NCBI GenBank assembly: GCA_046290575.1
Contig: JBKAGX010000006.1
Span: 1-64,000 of the forward strand
Length of the DNA stretch: 64,000 bases
DNA from: JANQQJ01 sp046290575
GTDB taxonomy: Bacteria; Pseudomonadota; Alphaproteobacteria; SMXS01
Direction of reading: 5' to 3'
Shown: positions 26,765 to 35,215 of the stretch, piece by piece
How the letters are laid out: each line of letters starts with the position of its first letter
How positions within the stretch are numbered: the stretch's first letter is position 1
The notes under the pieces: model-generated
Database searches by the model: none
Seen by the model: only the letters and a program-made list of their open reading frames with translations
What the model was told of the DNA's origin: nothing
Made by a program: the position numbers and the translations under genes

Positions 26765-26812
26765 GAGGCCAGACTAATCCCATTCGGGCAATGTGTCGTC
26801 CAGAAGTTCCCG
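26765..26812. repeat. Direct repeat, right copy (3' end of intact sulfotransferase)
   Basis: The partner of the repeat at 21615-21662. It spans the last codons and stop of the sulfotransferase gene. Together the two copies bracket about 5.1 kb containing the 2TM gene and the importer operon. Confidence 0.75.
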
Positions 26813-27655
26813 CGTCTCGCGTTTGATGCGGTCGACCTCGGGACCGACGAGCCGGACGATTTCGTTATAGGGCACCTCATCGCTCTTAACCCGATCTGAA
26901 TACAGTATCGGCCTGATCGCTTCCTTCAGGCCAGCTGGAAGCGCCTTGCTGATATTGCGCCACGCGCGCGTGTATTTGGTATGATTTCGAATGGCTGTAT
27001 AGGCCTTGCGGGGGCGGCCCACGCGCCGTGGTGTGACATTATTGGCTTGATCGCTTGCCTTTTCCGGTGGCGCGATATGATCGACACCCAGCCATTCATG
27101 GAGGTCGCGCATGATGATTTGTGGGTCTTTCTTCAGCCGCTCCGCTACCAGGATTTTGATGTTTTCCCGCGGAAATAGTTCAAGAAACGGTGTGATCTGC
27201 CGGACGTAGTCGCTGGTCTCAATGTAGGTGCGGTCTCTACTTATCGCTTCGGTCATAGACAGCTGCAGTCCCCCTGAGCGGTAGTCTTGCAGATAGTGGC
27301 TGACCATGCGGGCAACGGGCTCGCGGACCATGTAAATGAACTTCGCATCGGGATTGTAGGCCCGGATGCGCTCTGGAACCCCCGGAATCAAATGCCGCAT
27401 GCTGTAGGTAGTTGAGGCTTCACCGTAGATATTGATGCTTTCGTGGTAGTCAAACAGCGCATGATAGGCGTCTGCATCCTGCCACTGTTTCTTAATGTGG
27501 TTGGTCGGGGCGGTCGGGGGCAGGAAATGACCCGGTTCCTTGATATCCGACATTGAGATAAGCGGGTGATGGGCCAGCAATGTCTTGAGGGCGCTTGTGC
27601 CGCCTTTTCGGGAGCCGATGACGAACAGGTTCACTTTGAAGGGATAGGTCTTCAC
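26774..27655 (-). CDS. Sulfotransferase (PAPS-dependent, heparan-sulfate type fold)
   Basis: A 293-residue sulfotransferase that would move a sulfuryl group from PAPS to a hydroxyl, often of a polysaccharide or lipid. The 5'-phosphosulfate loop is VIGSRKGGTSALKTLL at residues 12-27 and the 3'-phosphate motif is MVREPVARMVSHYLQDY. The C-terminal region is basic. The acceptor cannot be told. It lies just upstream of tRNA-Thr and its 3' end is duplicated at 21615. Confidence 0.9.
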   Translation of the reverse strand: MKTYPFKVNLFVIGSRKGGTSALKTLLAHHPLISMSDIKEPGHFLPPTAPTNHIKKQWQDADAYHALFDYHESINIYGEASTTYSMRHLIPGVPERIRAYNPDAKFIYMVREPVARMVSHYLQDYRSGGLQLSMTEAISRDRTYIETSDYVRQITPFLELFPRENIKILVAERLKKDPQIIMRDLHEWLGVDHIAPPEKASDQANNVTPRRVGRPRKAYTAIRNHTKYTRAWRNISKALPAGLKEAIRPILYSDRVKSDEVPYNEIVRLVGPEVDRIKRETRELLDDTLPEWD

Positions 27656-27719
27656 GCTGGCCTCTAGAAGTGATGTTCTTCAAAGCGCCAGTCGCTGAGC
27701 AGGGACCGACAGGAAGGGA

Positions 27720-27795
27720 TGGTGCCGCCTGGGTGATTCGAACACCCGACCCCAGCATTACGAATGCTGTGCTCTACCAACTGAGCTAAGGCGGC
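27720..27795 (-). tRNA. tRNA-Thr (anticodon CGU)
   Basis: On the minus strand the sequence folds into a full cloverleaf: a 7-bp acceptor stem starting GCCGCCU, D-arm AGCUCAGUUGGUAGAGC, anticodon stem CAGCA with loop UUCGUAA (anticodon CGU, reading ACG), T-arm GGGUGUUCGAAUCACCC, and an encoded CCA. It sits between the sulfotransferase gene and hemY. Confidence 0.96.
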
Positions 27796-27861
27796 TCTCT
27801 CATGAAGCGGGCGGCACCATACTTCGCGCGGGTCCGCCCGGCAAGTGTTGCCTGATACGCG

Positions 27862-29199
27862 TCAGGAACCACTGGCCAGAAGCGGCGTGGCTTCTGCTTT
27901 TAACAGGTTCGGGGGTTGCTCTGGCGGCTTCAGCATGCCGATCGGCGCGCCCCAATGCAAGGTGGCAAAGGCGCCACAGCCGTCGCACAGCGGCGCCCAG
28001 TCCCCATGATCATGGCCACAGATATCGCAGTGCCAGCTCGGGTCCGGGCTGGCATCCGCCGCATTGCGCTCGGCGACAGTCGCGGCGGCTGTATTGCCCA
28101 GGCTGTTTTCAAGCGTCGCCAGCAGTTTGTAGGCGCGGTGTTGTGGCGCGGTTTCAACCAGGGCCTCGATATGGGTCCGGGCCGGGCCGGGCAAGTCCGC
28201 GTCCAGCGCCAACGGGCCAAGTGCGGCATGGGTCTCGGGGTGGTCGCTGCCCTCTGTCAGGCCCTGCAAATGTTTGTAGCGCAGCGCCTTGGCATGATCG
28301 ATTGTCAGGCGCATCCAGGCCTTGGCCAGATCGGGATGCGGATTTTTCCGCCAACCTTCTTTCAGCAGGCTGCGTGCCTTGCGCTTCTTGCCGATGTCGA
28401 TCAGACGATTCGCCAACAGGGCCCGGGCCGGAATCAAATCCGGGTCCAGTTTCAGCGCGTCCCGCGCGAGATGAATGGCCTGGTCCTTGTCCGAGGCCTC
28501 CCTGGCCTGGCAATAATGCAGCACCGCGCTTTGATGTGCGCCCTGGGTTTCCCCGATGCGTTTGGACTTGATGGCGGCCTGCAACGCGCTGTCGGCGGCT
28601 TTCCAGTCGCCCAACGCCAGCGCGCTTTCGAACAGGCCGGATTGCGCCCATTCGGCTTTGGGCAGCCGGGCAGCGGCCTTGCGTGCCGTTCCCAGCACAG
28701 CTTGCGTGTCGCCTTCCTGTGCCTCCACAGCCAGCAGCCCGCGCAGCGCCAGCGCCTGGGTGCGGCTATCGCCTTCCAACGCGCCGAACCGCGCCCGCGC
28801 GGTTTTCATATCGCCCTGCGCCAGCGCGGCCTGTCCCGCCAGCACGTCAGCCAGCGGCGTGCTGCCCACCAGTTTTTCAAACCGCTTGGCATGCCGGCTC
28901 GCGCGGGCGCCGTCGCTTTCCAGCAGCGCGGACAAGCCCCAGGCCAACTCGTTATAGCCGCGGCGGTGTTTGGCCAGCGTCCGATGTTCCCAATAGCCCT
29001 TGCGAACCCATCGCCAGATGCGGGTGACGGCGACGGTCGCAACAATCAGGAGCGCCGCCAGCAACATCAGTACCGCAGCGGAGGTCTCGACCGTATAGCC
29101 TTCGAATGCGATGGAGACCTGGCCGGGATTATCCGCCAGCCAGACCGCGCCCGCAGCCAGCGCTAAAAGCAAGGCGATGGCGAGGAATAGCCGAATCAT
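27862..29199 (-). CDS. hemY: HemY, haem biosynthesis-associated TPR membrane protein
   Basis: A 445-residue inner-membrane protein. Two N-terminal membrane helices (about residues 1-22 and 40-62) are followed by tetratricopeptide-like repeats and a C-terminal zinc-ribbon (CDICGHDHG..CDGCG). This is the HemY_N protein encoded at the end of alphaproteobacterial and gammaproteobacterial hemCD operons; it is not protoporphyrinogen oxidase. Its ATG overlaps the prpE stop by 4 nt. Its molecular role is not well established. Confidence 0.93.
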   Translation of the reverse strand: MIRLFLAIALLLALAAGAVWLADNPGQVSIAFEGYTVETSAAVLMLLAALLIVATVAVTRIWRWVRKGYWEHRTLAKHRRGYNELAWGLSALLESDGARASRHAKRFEKLVGSTPLADVLAGQAALAQGDMKTARARFGALEGDSRTQALALRGLLAVEAQEGDTQAVLGTARKAAARLPKAEWAQSGLFESALALGDWKAADSALQAAIKSKRIGETQGAHQSAVLHYCQAREASDKDQAIHLARDALKLDPDLIPARALLANRLIDIGKKRKARSLLKEGWRKNPHPDLAKAWMRLTIDHAKALRYKHLQGLTEGSDHPETHAALGPLALDADLPGPARTHIEALVETAPQHRAYKLLATLENSLGNTAAATVAERNAADASPDPSWHCDICGHDHGDWAPLCDGCGAFATLHWGAPIGMLKPPEQPPNLLKAEATPLLASGS

Positions 29200-31091
29200 G
29201 CGGCACCCCGCGCCAAGTCCGCGAGTGCGGTTTCGATTTCGTCGATAATCGCCGGATCATCGATGGTGGCGGGCATCGCGTAGCCTTCGGCATTGGCGAT
29301 TTTCTGCATGGTGCCCCGCAGGATCTTGCCGGACCGGGTTTTGGGCAGGCGCTCGACAACCCTGGCGGTTTTGAAAGCCGCGACGGGTCCGATCTGGGTC
29401 CGCACCCGGACAATCAGCTCGGCAATGATCTCCTCTTGCGGGCGGTTTACGCCGGCCTTCAACACCACAAGCCCCAACGGGACCTGGCCTTTCAGCGCAT
29501 CGTTTACGCCGAAGACGGCGCATTCCGCTACGTCGGCATGGCCGCCCAGCGCCTCTTCGATGGCGCCTGTTGACAGCCGGTGACCGGCGACATTGATGAT
29601 GTCGTCGGTGCGGGTCATTACCCAAAGGTACCCATCATCGTCGATATAGCCGGCATCGCCGGTCTTGTAGTAGCCGGGATAGTCGGTCAGATAGCGGTCC
29701 ACGTAGGCGTTGTCATGGCCCCACAGGGTGGGCAGACAGCCCGGCGGCAGGGGCAGCTTGATGACGATGGCGCCGGTTTCATTGCGCGGGATCGGCTGCG
29801 CCGCTTCATCCACCACCCGTACGTCGAAGCCGGGGACGGATTTGCCTGCCGAGCCATGCTTGACCGGGTAGAGCCCCAGCCCTTTGCAGTTGGCGTTGAT
29901 CGGCCAGCCGGTCTCGGTCTGCCACCAATGGTCGATGATCGGCACGCCCAGCACCTGTTCGGCCCATTGGATCGTGTCCGGATCGCCGCGTTCGCCCGCG
30001 ACATAAAGCGCTTCGAAATGCGACAGGTCGAACTGGCTGATCAGCTTGCCGTCCGGGTCCTGCTGTTTGATGGCGCGCAGTGCCGTAGGGGCAGTGAACA
30101 TTACCTTGACCTTGTGGCGTTCGATCAGCCGCCAGTAGGTTGCTGCATCTGGCGTGCCGACCGGCTTGCCTTCGAACAGAATCGTTGTATTGCCGTTCAT
30201 CAACGGGCCATAGGTGATGTAGGAATGGCCGACCACCCAGCCGACATCGCTGGCGGCCCAGAAGGTTTCGCCGGGTTCCACGCCGTAAACGTTGCGCATG
30301 CTCCAGCCCAGCACCACAAGATGCCCGCCATTATCGCGGACGATTCCCTTGGGCTGACCTGTCGTGCCCGAGGTGTAGATGATGTAGAGCGGGTCGGTCG
30401 CGTCAACGGAAACGCAGTCGGCAGGACGGGCGCCCGTTTCCCACTCGGCCCAGTCCAGATCGTGGCCCGGGTCCATGGATGCTCGTTCCTGGTCGCGCTG
30501 CAGGATCACGCAGTGACCGGGCTTGGCGGTGCTCAGGTCGATCGCTTCATCCAGCAGCGGTTTGTAGGCAATGACCCGGCCGGGCTCGATCCCGCAGGAG
30601 GCGGAGAGAATGACTTTCGGTTTGGCATCGTCGATTCGGGTCGCCAGTTCATGGGCGGCGAAGCCACCAAAGACGACGGAATGCACCGCGCCAATGCGGG
30701 CACAGGCCAGCATGGCGATCACCGCTTCGGGTACCATCGGCATATAGATGATCACCCGGTCGCCTTTTTCGACGCCCAGCGCGGCCAAGCCGCCAGCGGT
30801 TTTGCGCACACGCTCCAGCAGCTCCGAATAGCTGAATTCTTGAACACTGCCGGTAATGGGGCTGTCATAGATCAGTGCGGTCTGATCTGCCCGCCCGCCT
30901 TCAACATGCCGGTCCAGACAGTTGTAGCAGGTGTTCAGTTTTGCGCCAGTGAACCAGCGGAAGAACGGTGCATCGGATGCATCGAACACCTGGTCCCAGG
31001 GTTGGTCCCAGTCGACCAGTTCGGCGGCTTCCCCCCAGAAACCCTCGGGGTCCTTGGCCGCGCGGTCATAGGTATCCTGATAGAGGGTCAT
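29196..31091 (-). CDS. prpE: Propionyl-CoA synthetase (PrpE-type acyl-CoA synthetase)
   Basis: A 631-residue AMP-forming synthetase that activates propionate (or acetate) to the CoA thioester. The P-loop motif YTSGTTGQPKGIVRDNGG is at residues 239-256; the GIVRD form is that of PrpE, where acetyl-CoA synthetase has GVLHTSGG. The conserved C-terminal KTRSGKILRG, with the acetylation-sensitive Lys, is present at about 590. It lies inside the haem operon with 4-nt overlaps on both sides. This position is unusual, but the overlaps imply it is long established there. Confidence 0.92.
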   Translation of the reverse strand: MTLYQDTYDRAAKDPEGFWGEAAELVDWDQPWDQVFDASDAPFFRWFTGAKLNTCYNCLDRHVEGGRADQTALIYDSPITGSVQEFSYSELLERVRKTAGGLAALGVEKGDRVIIYMPMVPEAVIAMLACARIGAVHSVVFGGFAAHELATRIDDAKPKVILSASCGIEPGRVIAYKPLLDEAIDLSTAKPGHCVILQRDQERASMDPGHDLDWAEWETGARPADCVSVDATDPLYIIYTSGTTGQPKGIVRDNGGHLVVLGWSMRNVYGVEPGETFWAASDVGWVVGHSYITYGPLMNGNTTILFEGKPVGTPDAATYWRLIERHKVKVMFTAPTALRAIKQQDPDGKLISQFDLSHFEALYVAGERGDPDTIQWAEQVLGVPIIDHWWQTETGWPINANCKGLGLYPVKHGSAGKSVPGFDVRVVDEAAQPIPRNETGAIVIKLPLPPGCLPTLWGHDNAYVDRYLTDYPGYYKTGDAGYIDDDGYLWVMTRTDDIINVAGHRLSTGAIEEALGGHADVAECAVFGVNDALKGQVPLGLVVLKAGVNRPQEEIIAELIVRVRTQIGPVAAFKTARVVERLPKTRSGKILRGTMQKIANAEGYAMPATIDDPAIIDEIETALADLARGAA

Positions 31092-32290
31092 CCGTCGGCA
31101 CCCTCTGCAAGTTCCGCTTCCAACGTGTCAATCGCCTGCAGGGCGTTGAGCCGGCTCTGTGCGGTGCTGAGCCAGTCAGCGGCAACATTGCCGGGACGGC
31201 CAGTCAGAGCCGCAAGTTCTTCGACTGCGGCCGTCAGATTGTTCTGGTCCATGTCCTGTTCGGCCCGGGCGACGATGGCATCGACGCCGTCACCCTCGAT
31301 TTCGCCGGTTTGCCGAATGGTGACCGCGTTCTGGATCGATGCCCAGGTCCGGTCCATCCAGTCGGCCTCTTCCGGCAGCGCGCGCGCCGCCATGATTTTC
31401 GGCACGACAGAATCAAACTCAGCTGTCAGCGTTGCCATTGAGGCAATACCCGTGGCGCTCGACGCTTCGAGCTGGTCTAAAGCCTGCTGCCCGGTCACGG
31501 ATATGCGGCCACGCGCTTCAAACAGGCGCTTTACCCCGTCCAAGGCGGCCTCGTAGGGCAGGCTCGATTCGACAGATTGGCGCAGCCGCGACAGGGCAAG
31601 GATCGAGACGGGTTGAAAGACGTCCTGGGTGCCCGCGCGCTCCAGATCCGCGATCCGTTGTTGTTGAACAAGCTGCTGATCGAACAGAGAGGAAAGTTGA
31701 TCGGCCAGCGACCGGATTTCAGAGTCAGTGGCGCCGCCGACAACCGATGGCGCGCTTTCTGCTGTTTGCACGCGTTGTTCCAATTGCCGAATGGCGCCTG
31801 CCAGCTGTTGGATCTGTTGGGCTGTCTGCCGCTGCTGTTGCATCAGCGGCCCAAGGTCAGCGCCAGAGCCGGACTCAGGCGGTGGCAGGCTCTCCAGCGT
31901 GGCCAGACGGTTTTCCAGTTCGTCGATCCGCGCCAGCAGCGCCGTGTCCGTCTCGGTGCGGGAAGGTGTTGAGGCTTGATCGGTAACGCGGCCCTCCAGC
32001 GCTTCAAGGCGCGTCAGAAGCGCGGGGTCGGGTGCTGCTAGGGCGGCTTCTGAGGTGGGTTTCGGGAGTCCCAGAAAGGCCGAAATCTGCGGCTGGTAGT
32101 AGACGCCGCCAGCGATGCCACCTGCCAAAACGATCAGCAAGGCGAGAAAAACCCAACGCGCGCGGCCAGGCTTTTTCTGCTGCGCTTGGGCTGCTGGTTG
32201 GGACGCGTCTTTGGCCTCAGAGGTACGCTCCGGCTCATCGTCTGAGTCGGGCGTGACGTCGATAATAACGGAGTCGTCTTTGGTGCTCAT
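31088..32290 (-). CDS. Mitofilin/Mic60-like inner-membrane protein
   Basis: A 400-residue protein with an acidic N-terminus, a single membrane helix (RWVFLALLIVLAGGIAGGVY, about residues 44-63), a long coiled-coil region (about 90-200, many heptads rich in L, E and Q) and a C-terminal conserved helical mitofilin domain. Alphaproteobacterial Mic60 homologues occur at this locus between hemD and hemY and shape inner-membrane invaginations; the role here follows from that family. 4-nt overlaps bind it to hemD and prpE. Confidence 0.88.
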   Translation of the reverse strand: MSTKDDSVIIDVTPDSDDEPERTSEAKDASQPAAQAQQKKPGRARWVFLALLIVLAGGIAGGVYYQPQISAFLGLPKPTSEAALAAPDPALLTRLEALEGRVTDQASTPSRTETDTALLARIDELENRLATLESLPPPESGSGADLGPLMQQQRQTAQQIQQLAGAIRQLEQRVQTAESAPSVVGGATDSEIRSLADQLSSLFDQQLVQQQRIADLERAGTQDVFQPVSILALSRLRQSVESSLPYEAALDGVKRLFEARGRISVTGQQALDQLEASSATGIASMATLTAEFDSVVPKIMAARALPEEADWMDRTWASIQNAVTIRQTGEIEGDGVDAIVARAEQDMDQNNLTAAVEELAALTGRPGNVAADWLSTAQSRLNALQAIDTLEAELAEGADG

Positions 32291-32988
32291 GGGATCAGGC
32301 GAAGTAACGCATCCTGGGTGGGTTCATCGGCAATCTGCAGTGTCCTGTGCGAGAGGCCGCCCAGCCCTTCGGCCACGGCGGTGCTCAGACATAGCAGATC
32401 GATCATCTTACAGGCAGGTTCAATGCCCGCGTCGCGCACGACTTTAGCAAAGGTTCGCGCCGTGCGTGGTGAAAACAACAGAACCGCATCAATGGTTCCT
32501 TGCGCCAGTGCCTGCCGTGCCGCCGGCGACAGGGTCGTGACGGTCTCGGCCTCATAGAGGACGGCGCGTTCGGTTTCATAGCCCAGGGCCGCGAGACTGC
32601 CTGCCAGGTCGCCTGCGATTGCGGTCCCCGCCACATGGATCAGCTTGCCTGATGAAGGCTTGCATTGCTTTTGAACCAGTGTGACCAGAGCGGGTACATC
32701 GCCATTGGCGCTCTTGATTGTCTCAAACCGCGCGATCTTGGCCGCTCTGGCTGTCGCATCGCCGACGCACAGGGCGGGCAGCGCGCGATTCCGGGTCGCC
32801 TTGGCGGCCGCGCGGACCCCATTGGCGCTGGTGAACAGCAGGGCCTGCGCGCCATCGATGTCAAGCCTTGGGGCCGTGCCCAGCCGGATATTCAGCATGG
32901 GTTCGATCAACGGCTCATGCCCAAGCGAGACAAGCGTGTGTGCAAGGTCCTCTGCATCGTCGCGCGGCCGCGTGATCAGAATGCGCAC
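32287..32988 (-). CDS. hemD: Uroporphyrinogen-III synthase
   Basis: A 233-residue cytosolic cyclase that converts hydroxymethylbilane to uroporphyrinogen III. The N-terminal MRILITRPRDDAEDLA strand, the TSANGVRA loop and the C-terminal LFSPRTARTFA motif are the conserved parts of this poorly conserved family. Position directly after hemC (4-nt gap) confirms it. The stop overlaps the Mic60-like start. Confidence 0.93.
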   Translation of the reverse strand: MRILITRPRDDAEDLAHTLVSLGHEPLIEPMLNIRLGTAPRLDIDGAQALLFTSANGVRAAAKATRNRALPALCVGDATARAAKIARFETIKSANGDVPALVTLVQKQCKPSSGKLIHVAGTAIAGDLAGSLAALGYETERAVLYEAETVTTLSPAARQALAQGTIDAVLLFSPRTARTFAKVVRDAGIEPACKMIDLLCLSTAVAEGLGGLSHRTLQIADEPTQDALLRLIP

Positions 32989-32992
32989 AAAA

Positions 32993-33931
32993 CTATTCCT
33001 CGAAGAATCCCGGACCCGCGAGACGTTTCAGCTCTTCGCCTACGGCGCTGCCGATGGAATTGGCATCGGCAGGCGGGCCTTGGCGCTCAATGCTATGCGC
33101 TTCGCTGCCGTCGCGCCGCAAGACTTCGCCGCGTAGCTGCAAGACGCCCCCTTCAATCTGCGCCAGACCGGCAATCGGTGTCCGGCAGGAGCCGTCTAGT
33201 GCCGCCAGCATCGCGCGTTCGGCGCTGACACAGGTGAACGTCGCGGCATGCGACAAAGGGGCGAGCAGCGCCCTGGTCGCGGCATCGTCTGACCGGGTCT
33301 CGATGCCGATGGCGCCCTGCGAGACGGCGGGCAGCATTTCATCGATCTCGAGAACCTGTGTCGCCTTGTCGTCCAGTCCCATGCGTTTCAGGCCGGCCAT
33401 GGCCAGCATGGTGGCATCCGCGACGCCATCGGCCAGCTTCTGCAGCCGGGTCTGCAGATTGCCGCGAAACACCTCGACCCGCAGGTCCGGTCGCGCGCGA
33501 AGTACCTGCGCCTGTCGGCGCAACGATGCGGTGCCAACCAAAGACCCAGCGGGCAGGTCCGCAAGGCTTGCTGCTTTGGGGCTGATGAACGCGTCGCGGA
33601 CATCTTCCCGCTCCAGCATGCAGGCGATCTCGAGGCCCTCCGGGAGCGCCGTTTCCATGTCTTTCATGGAGTGGACCGCCATGTGCAGGGAGCCGTCGAG
33701 CAGGCCGGCCTCGATTTCTTCGGTAAACAGGCCTTTGCCGCCCAGCTCGGCGAGGGGGCGGTCGAGAATGCGGTCGCCCTTGGTGCTTATCACGACGATC
33801 TCGATCTGTGCTTCGGACAGGTCGGGATGGGCGCCAAGCAGGCCATCCCTAACCATGTGCGCCTGGGCAAGCGCTAACGGGCTGCCCCTTGTTCCTATGC
33901 GGATGGTGTCGGTTGATGTGTCGGTCGGCAT
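32993..33931 (-). CDS. hemC: Hydroxymethylbilane synthase (porphobilinogen deaminase)
   Basis: A 312-residue enzyme that joins four porphobilinogen units into hydroxymethylbilane. IRIGTRGSPLALAQA is the N-terminal signature, STKGDRILDRPL the substrate-binding loop, and the Cys in LDGSCRTPIAG anchors the dipyrromethane cofactor. I chose the ATG at 33931 (MPTDTSTDTIR) because the frame upstream to 34006 would overlap tsaD. The gap to the divergent tsaD GTG is 50 nt and must carry both promoters. Confidence 0.95.
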   Translation of the reverse strand: MPTDTSTDTIRIGTRGSPLALAQAHMVRDGLLGAHPDLSEAQIEIVVISTKGDRILDRPLAELGGKGLFTEEIEAGLLDGSLHMAVHSMKDMETALPEGLEIACMLEREDVRDAFISPKAASLADLPAGSLVGTASLRRQAQVLRARPDLRVEVFRGNLQTRLQKLADGVADATMLAMAGLKRMGLDDKATQVLEIDEMLPAVSQGAIGIETRSDDAATRALLAPLSHAATFTCVSAERAMLAALDGSCRTPIAGLAQIEGGVLQLRGEVLRRDGSEAHSIERQGPPADANSIGSAVGEELKRLAGPGFFEE

Positions 33932-33981
33932 GAATGACGCTATAACAGGCGACCTTGCAGAACTAAAGACCTGTTGAACCT

Positions 33982-35121
33982 GTGCGCATATTGGGAATTG
34001 AAACAAGCTGCGATGAAACCGCAGCCGCGGTCGTTAACGACCGTGGCGAAATCTTGTCGAATGTGGTGCGTAGCCAGATTGACGAGCACCGGCCCTATGG
34101 CGGTGTGGTGCCGGAAATCGCCGCGCGCGCCCATGTCGAGCTGCTGGACGGGTTGGTCGCCGAGGCGATGGCGCAAGCGGGTGTTGGGTTTGCCGACCTG
34201 GATGGTATCGCGGTGACGGCCGGCCCCGGCCTGATTGGCGGCGTGATGGTCGGGTTGATGACGGCCAAGGCGATTGCCTCGGTGCACGATCTGCCGCTGA
34301 TGGCGGTCAATCACCTTGAAGCACATGCCTTGTCGGCGCGGTTGAGCGATGACGTGGCGTTTCCTTATCTACTGCTGTTGGTCTCGGGCGGGCATTGTCA
34401 GCTGCTGGTTGTACACGGTGTCGGCAGCTTCGAGCGGTTGGGCACGACGATTGACGACGCAATCGGTGAAGCCTTTGACAAAACGGCAAAACTTCTGGGG
34501 CTGGGTTATCCGGGCGGTCCCGCCGTCGAGGCCGCAGCGCGCCAGGGAGATGGCTCCCGTTTTGCTTTACCGCGTCCGCTGATCGGGCGCGACAATTGCC
34601 ACTTCTCACTGTCTGGCTTGAAGACGGCAGTGCGCCGCGCGGTGGAGGGTCTGGAGGCACCAACCGAACAGGACCTGGCGGACCTTTGCGCTTCGTTTCA
34701 AGCCGCTGTCGGGGATGTCGTGGCAGACCGCACGGGCCGCGCGATGCAGGTGTTTTTATCCAGGGAAAAAATCGCCGGTGCGGACGCGCTTGGGGAGGGA
34801 AGTCCGCACCGGCGGGAGGGTCCTGTTAGGGACCTGGGAAGCTCGGGGGCTGCTGGAAAGCAGCCTGTTCTTGTGACGGCGGGTGGGGTGGCCGCCAATG
34901 CCTATCTCCGGTCCCGGCTCGCGGCGCTCTGCGCAGCACGGGGGTTCGATCTCGTATGCCCGCCGCCGTCGTTATGCACCGACAATGGCGCGATGATTGC
35001 CTGGGCGGGTGTTGAGCGGCTTCGGCTGGGGCTGACGGACGGACTGACGTCGCCGGCCCGGGCGCGTTGGCCGCTCGACCCCAATGCCCCGCCAGTCGGT
35101 GGGGCCGGGGTCAAAGCGTAA
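33982..35121 (+). CDS. tsaD: tRNA N6-adenosine threonylcarbamoyltransferase TsaD, with internal insertion
   Basis: A 379-residue Kae1/TsaD that moves threonylcarbamoyl to A37 of ANN-reading tRNAs, with TsaB and TsaE. The N-terminal MRILGIETSCDET, metal motif NHLEAHA (His-x3-His) and HFSLSGLKTA and VTAGGVAAN blocks are intact. Between the RAMQVFL helix and the VLVTAGG strand (about residues 258-295) there are some 30 extra residues, coded by hairpin-rich DNA, which explains the length above the usual 340-360. The start is a GTG at 33982. Divergent from hemC, the common alphaproteobacterial order. Confidence 0.94.
   Translation: MRILGIETSCDETAAAVVNDRGEILSNVVRSQIDEHRPYGGVVPEIAARAHVELLDGLVAEAMAQAGVGFADLDGIAVTAGPGLIGGVMVGLMTAKAIASVHDLPLMAVNHLEAHALSARLSDDVAFPYLLLLVSGGHCQLLVVHGVGSFERLGTTIDDAIGEAFDKTAKLLGLGYPGGPAVEAAARQGDGSRFALPRPLIGRDNCHFSLSGLKTAVRRAVEGLEAPTEQDLADLCASFQAAVGDVVADRTGRAMQVFLSREKIAGADALGEGSPHRREGPVRDLGSSGAAGKQPVLVTAGGVAANAYLRSRLAALCAARGFDLVCPPPSLCTDNGAMIAWAGVERLRLGLTDGLTSPARARWPLDPNAPPVGGAGVKA
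34773..34865. repeat. Palindromic element inserted in frame in tsaD
   Basis: Three consecutive hairpins fill these 93 nt: CGCCGGTGCGGAC (34773-34785) with GTCCGCACCGGCG (34802-34814), a perfect 13-bp stem; GGTCC (34819-34823) with GGACC (34830-34834); and GGCTGCT (34848-34854) with AGCAGCC (34859-34865). The length of 93 is a multiple of three and the frame is kept. The position is the loop that is short in other TsaD proteins. No second copy is seen in the window. Confidence 0.7.
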
Positions 35122-35125
35122 AGGC

Positions 35126-35215
35126 TTAGACCAGGATGACGACGAGCGCGATCGCGAGTGCGCCAGTGGCGAAATCCTGAATCAATCCACCAAAATTCAG
35201 CTCTATATTGCTCAT
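35126..35215 (-). CDS. 29-residue membrane peptide
   Basis: On the minus strand an ATG at 35213-35215 opens a 29-codon frame, MSNIELNFGGLIQDFATGAL and then a hydrophobic AIALVVILV end, with stop TAA at 35126. AAGGAGACCCGTT in front of the ATG is a strong ribosome binding site with standard spacing. The protein is a short amphipathic segment followed by a membrane helix, like many real small membrane proteins. It lies between tsaD and the TetR gene, with 200 nt of upstream DNA. I recognise no family. Confidence 0.65.
   Translation of the reverse strand: MSNIELNFGGLIQDFATGALAIALVVILV

Noticed and set aside
27720..27795. tRNA-Thr as the attachment site of the adjacent accessory block
   Set aside because: The duplicated 48 nt match the sulfotransferase 3' end and not the tRNA, and no partial tRNA copy is seen near 21.6 kb.
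29580..31556. 658-codon plus-strand frame opposite prpE
   Set aside because: It is antisense to a PrpE with all family motifs; the frame is a codon-bias artefact.
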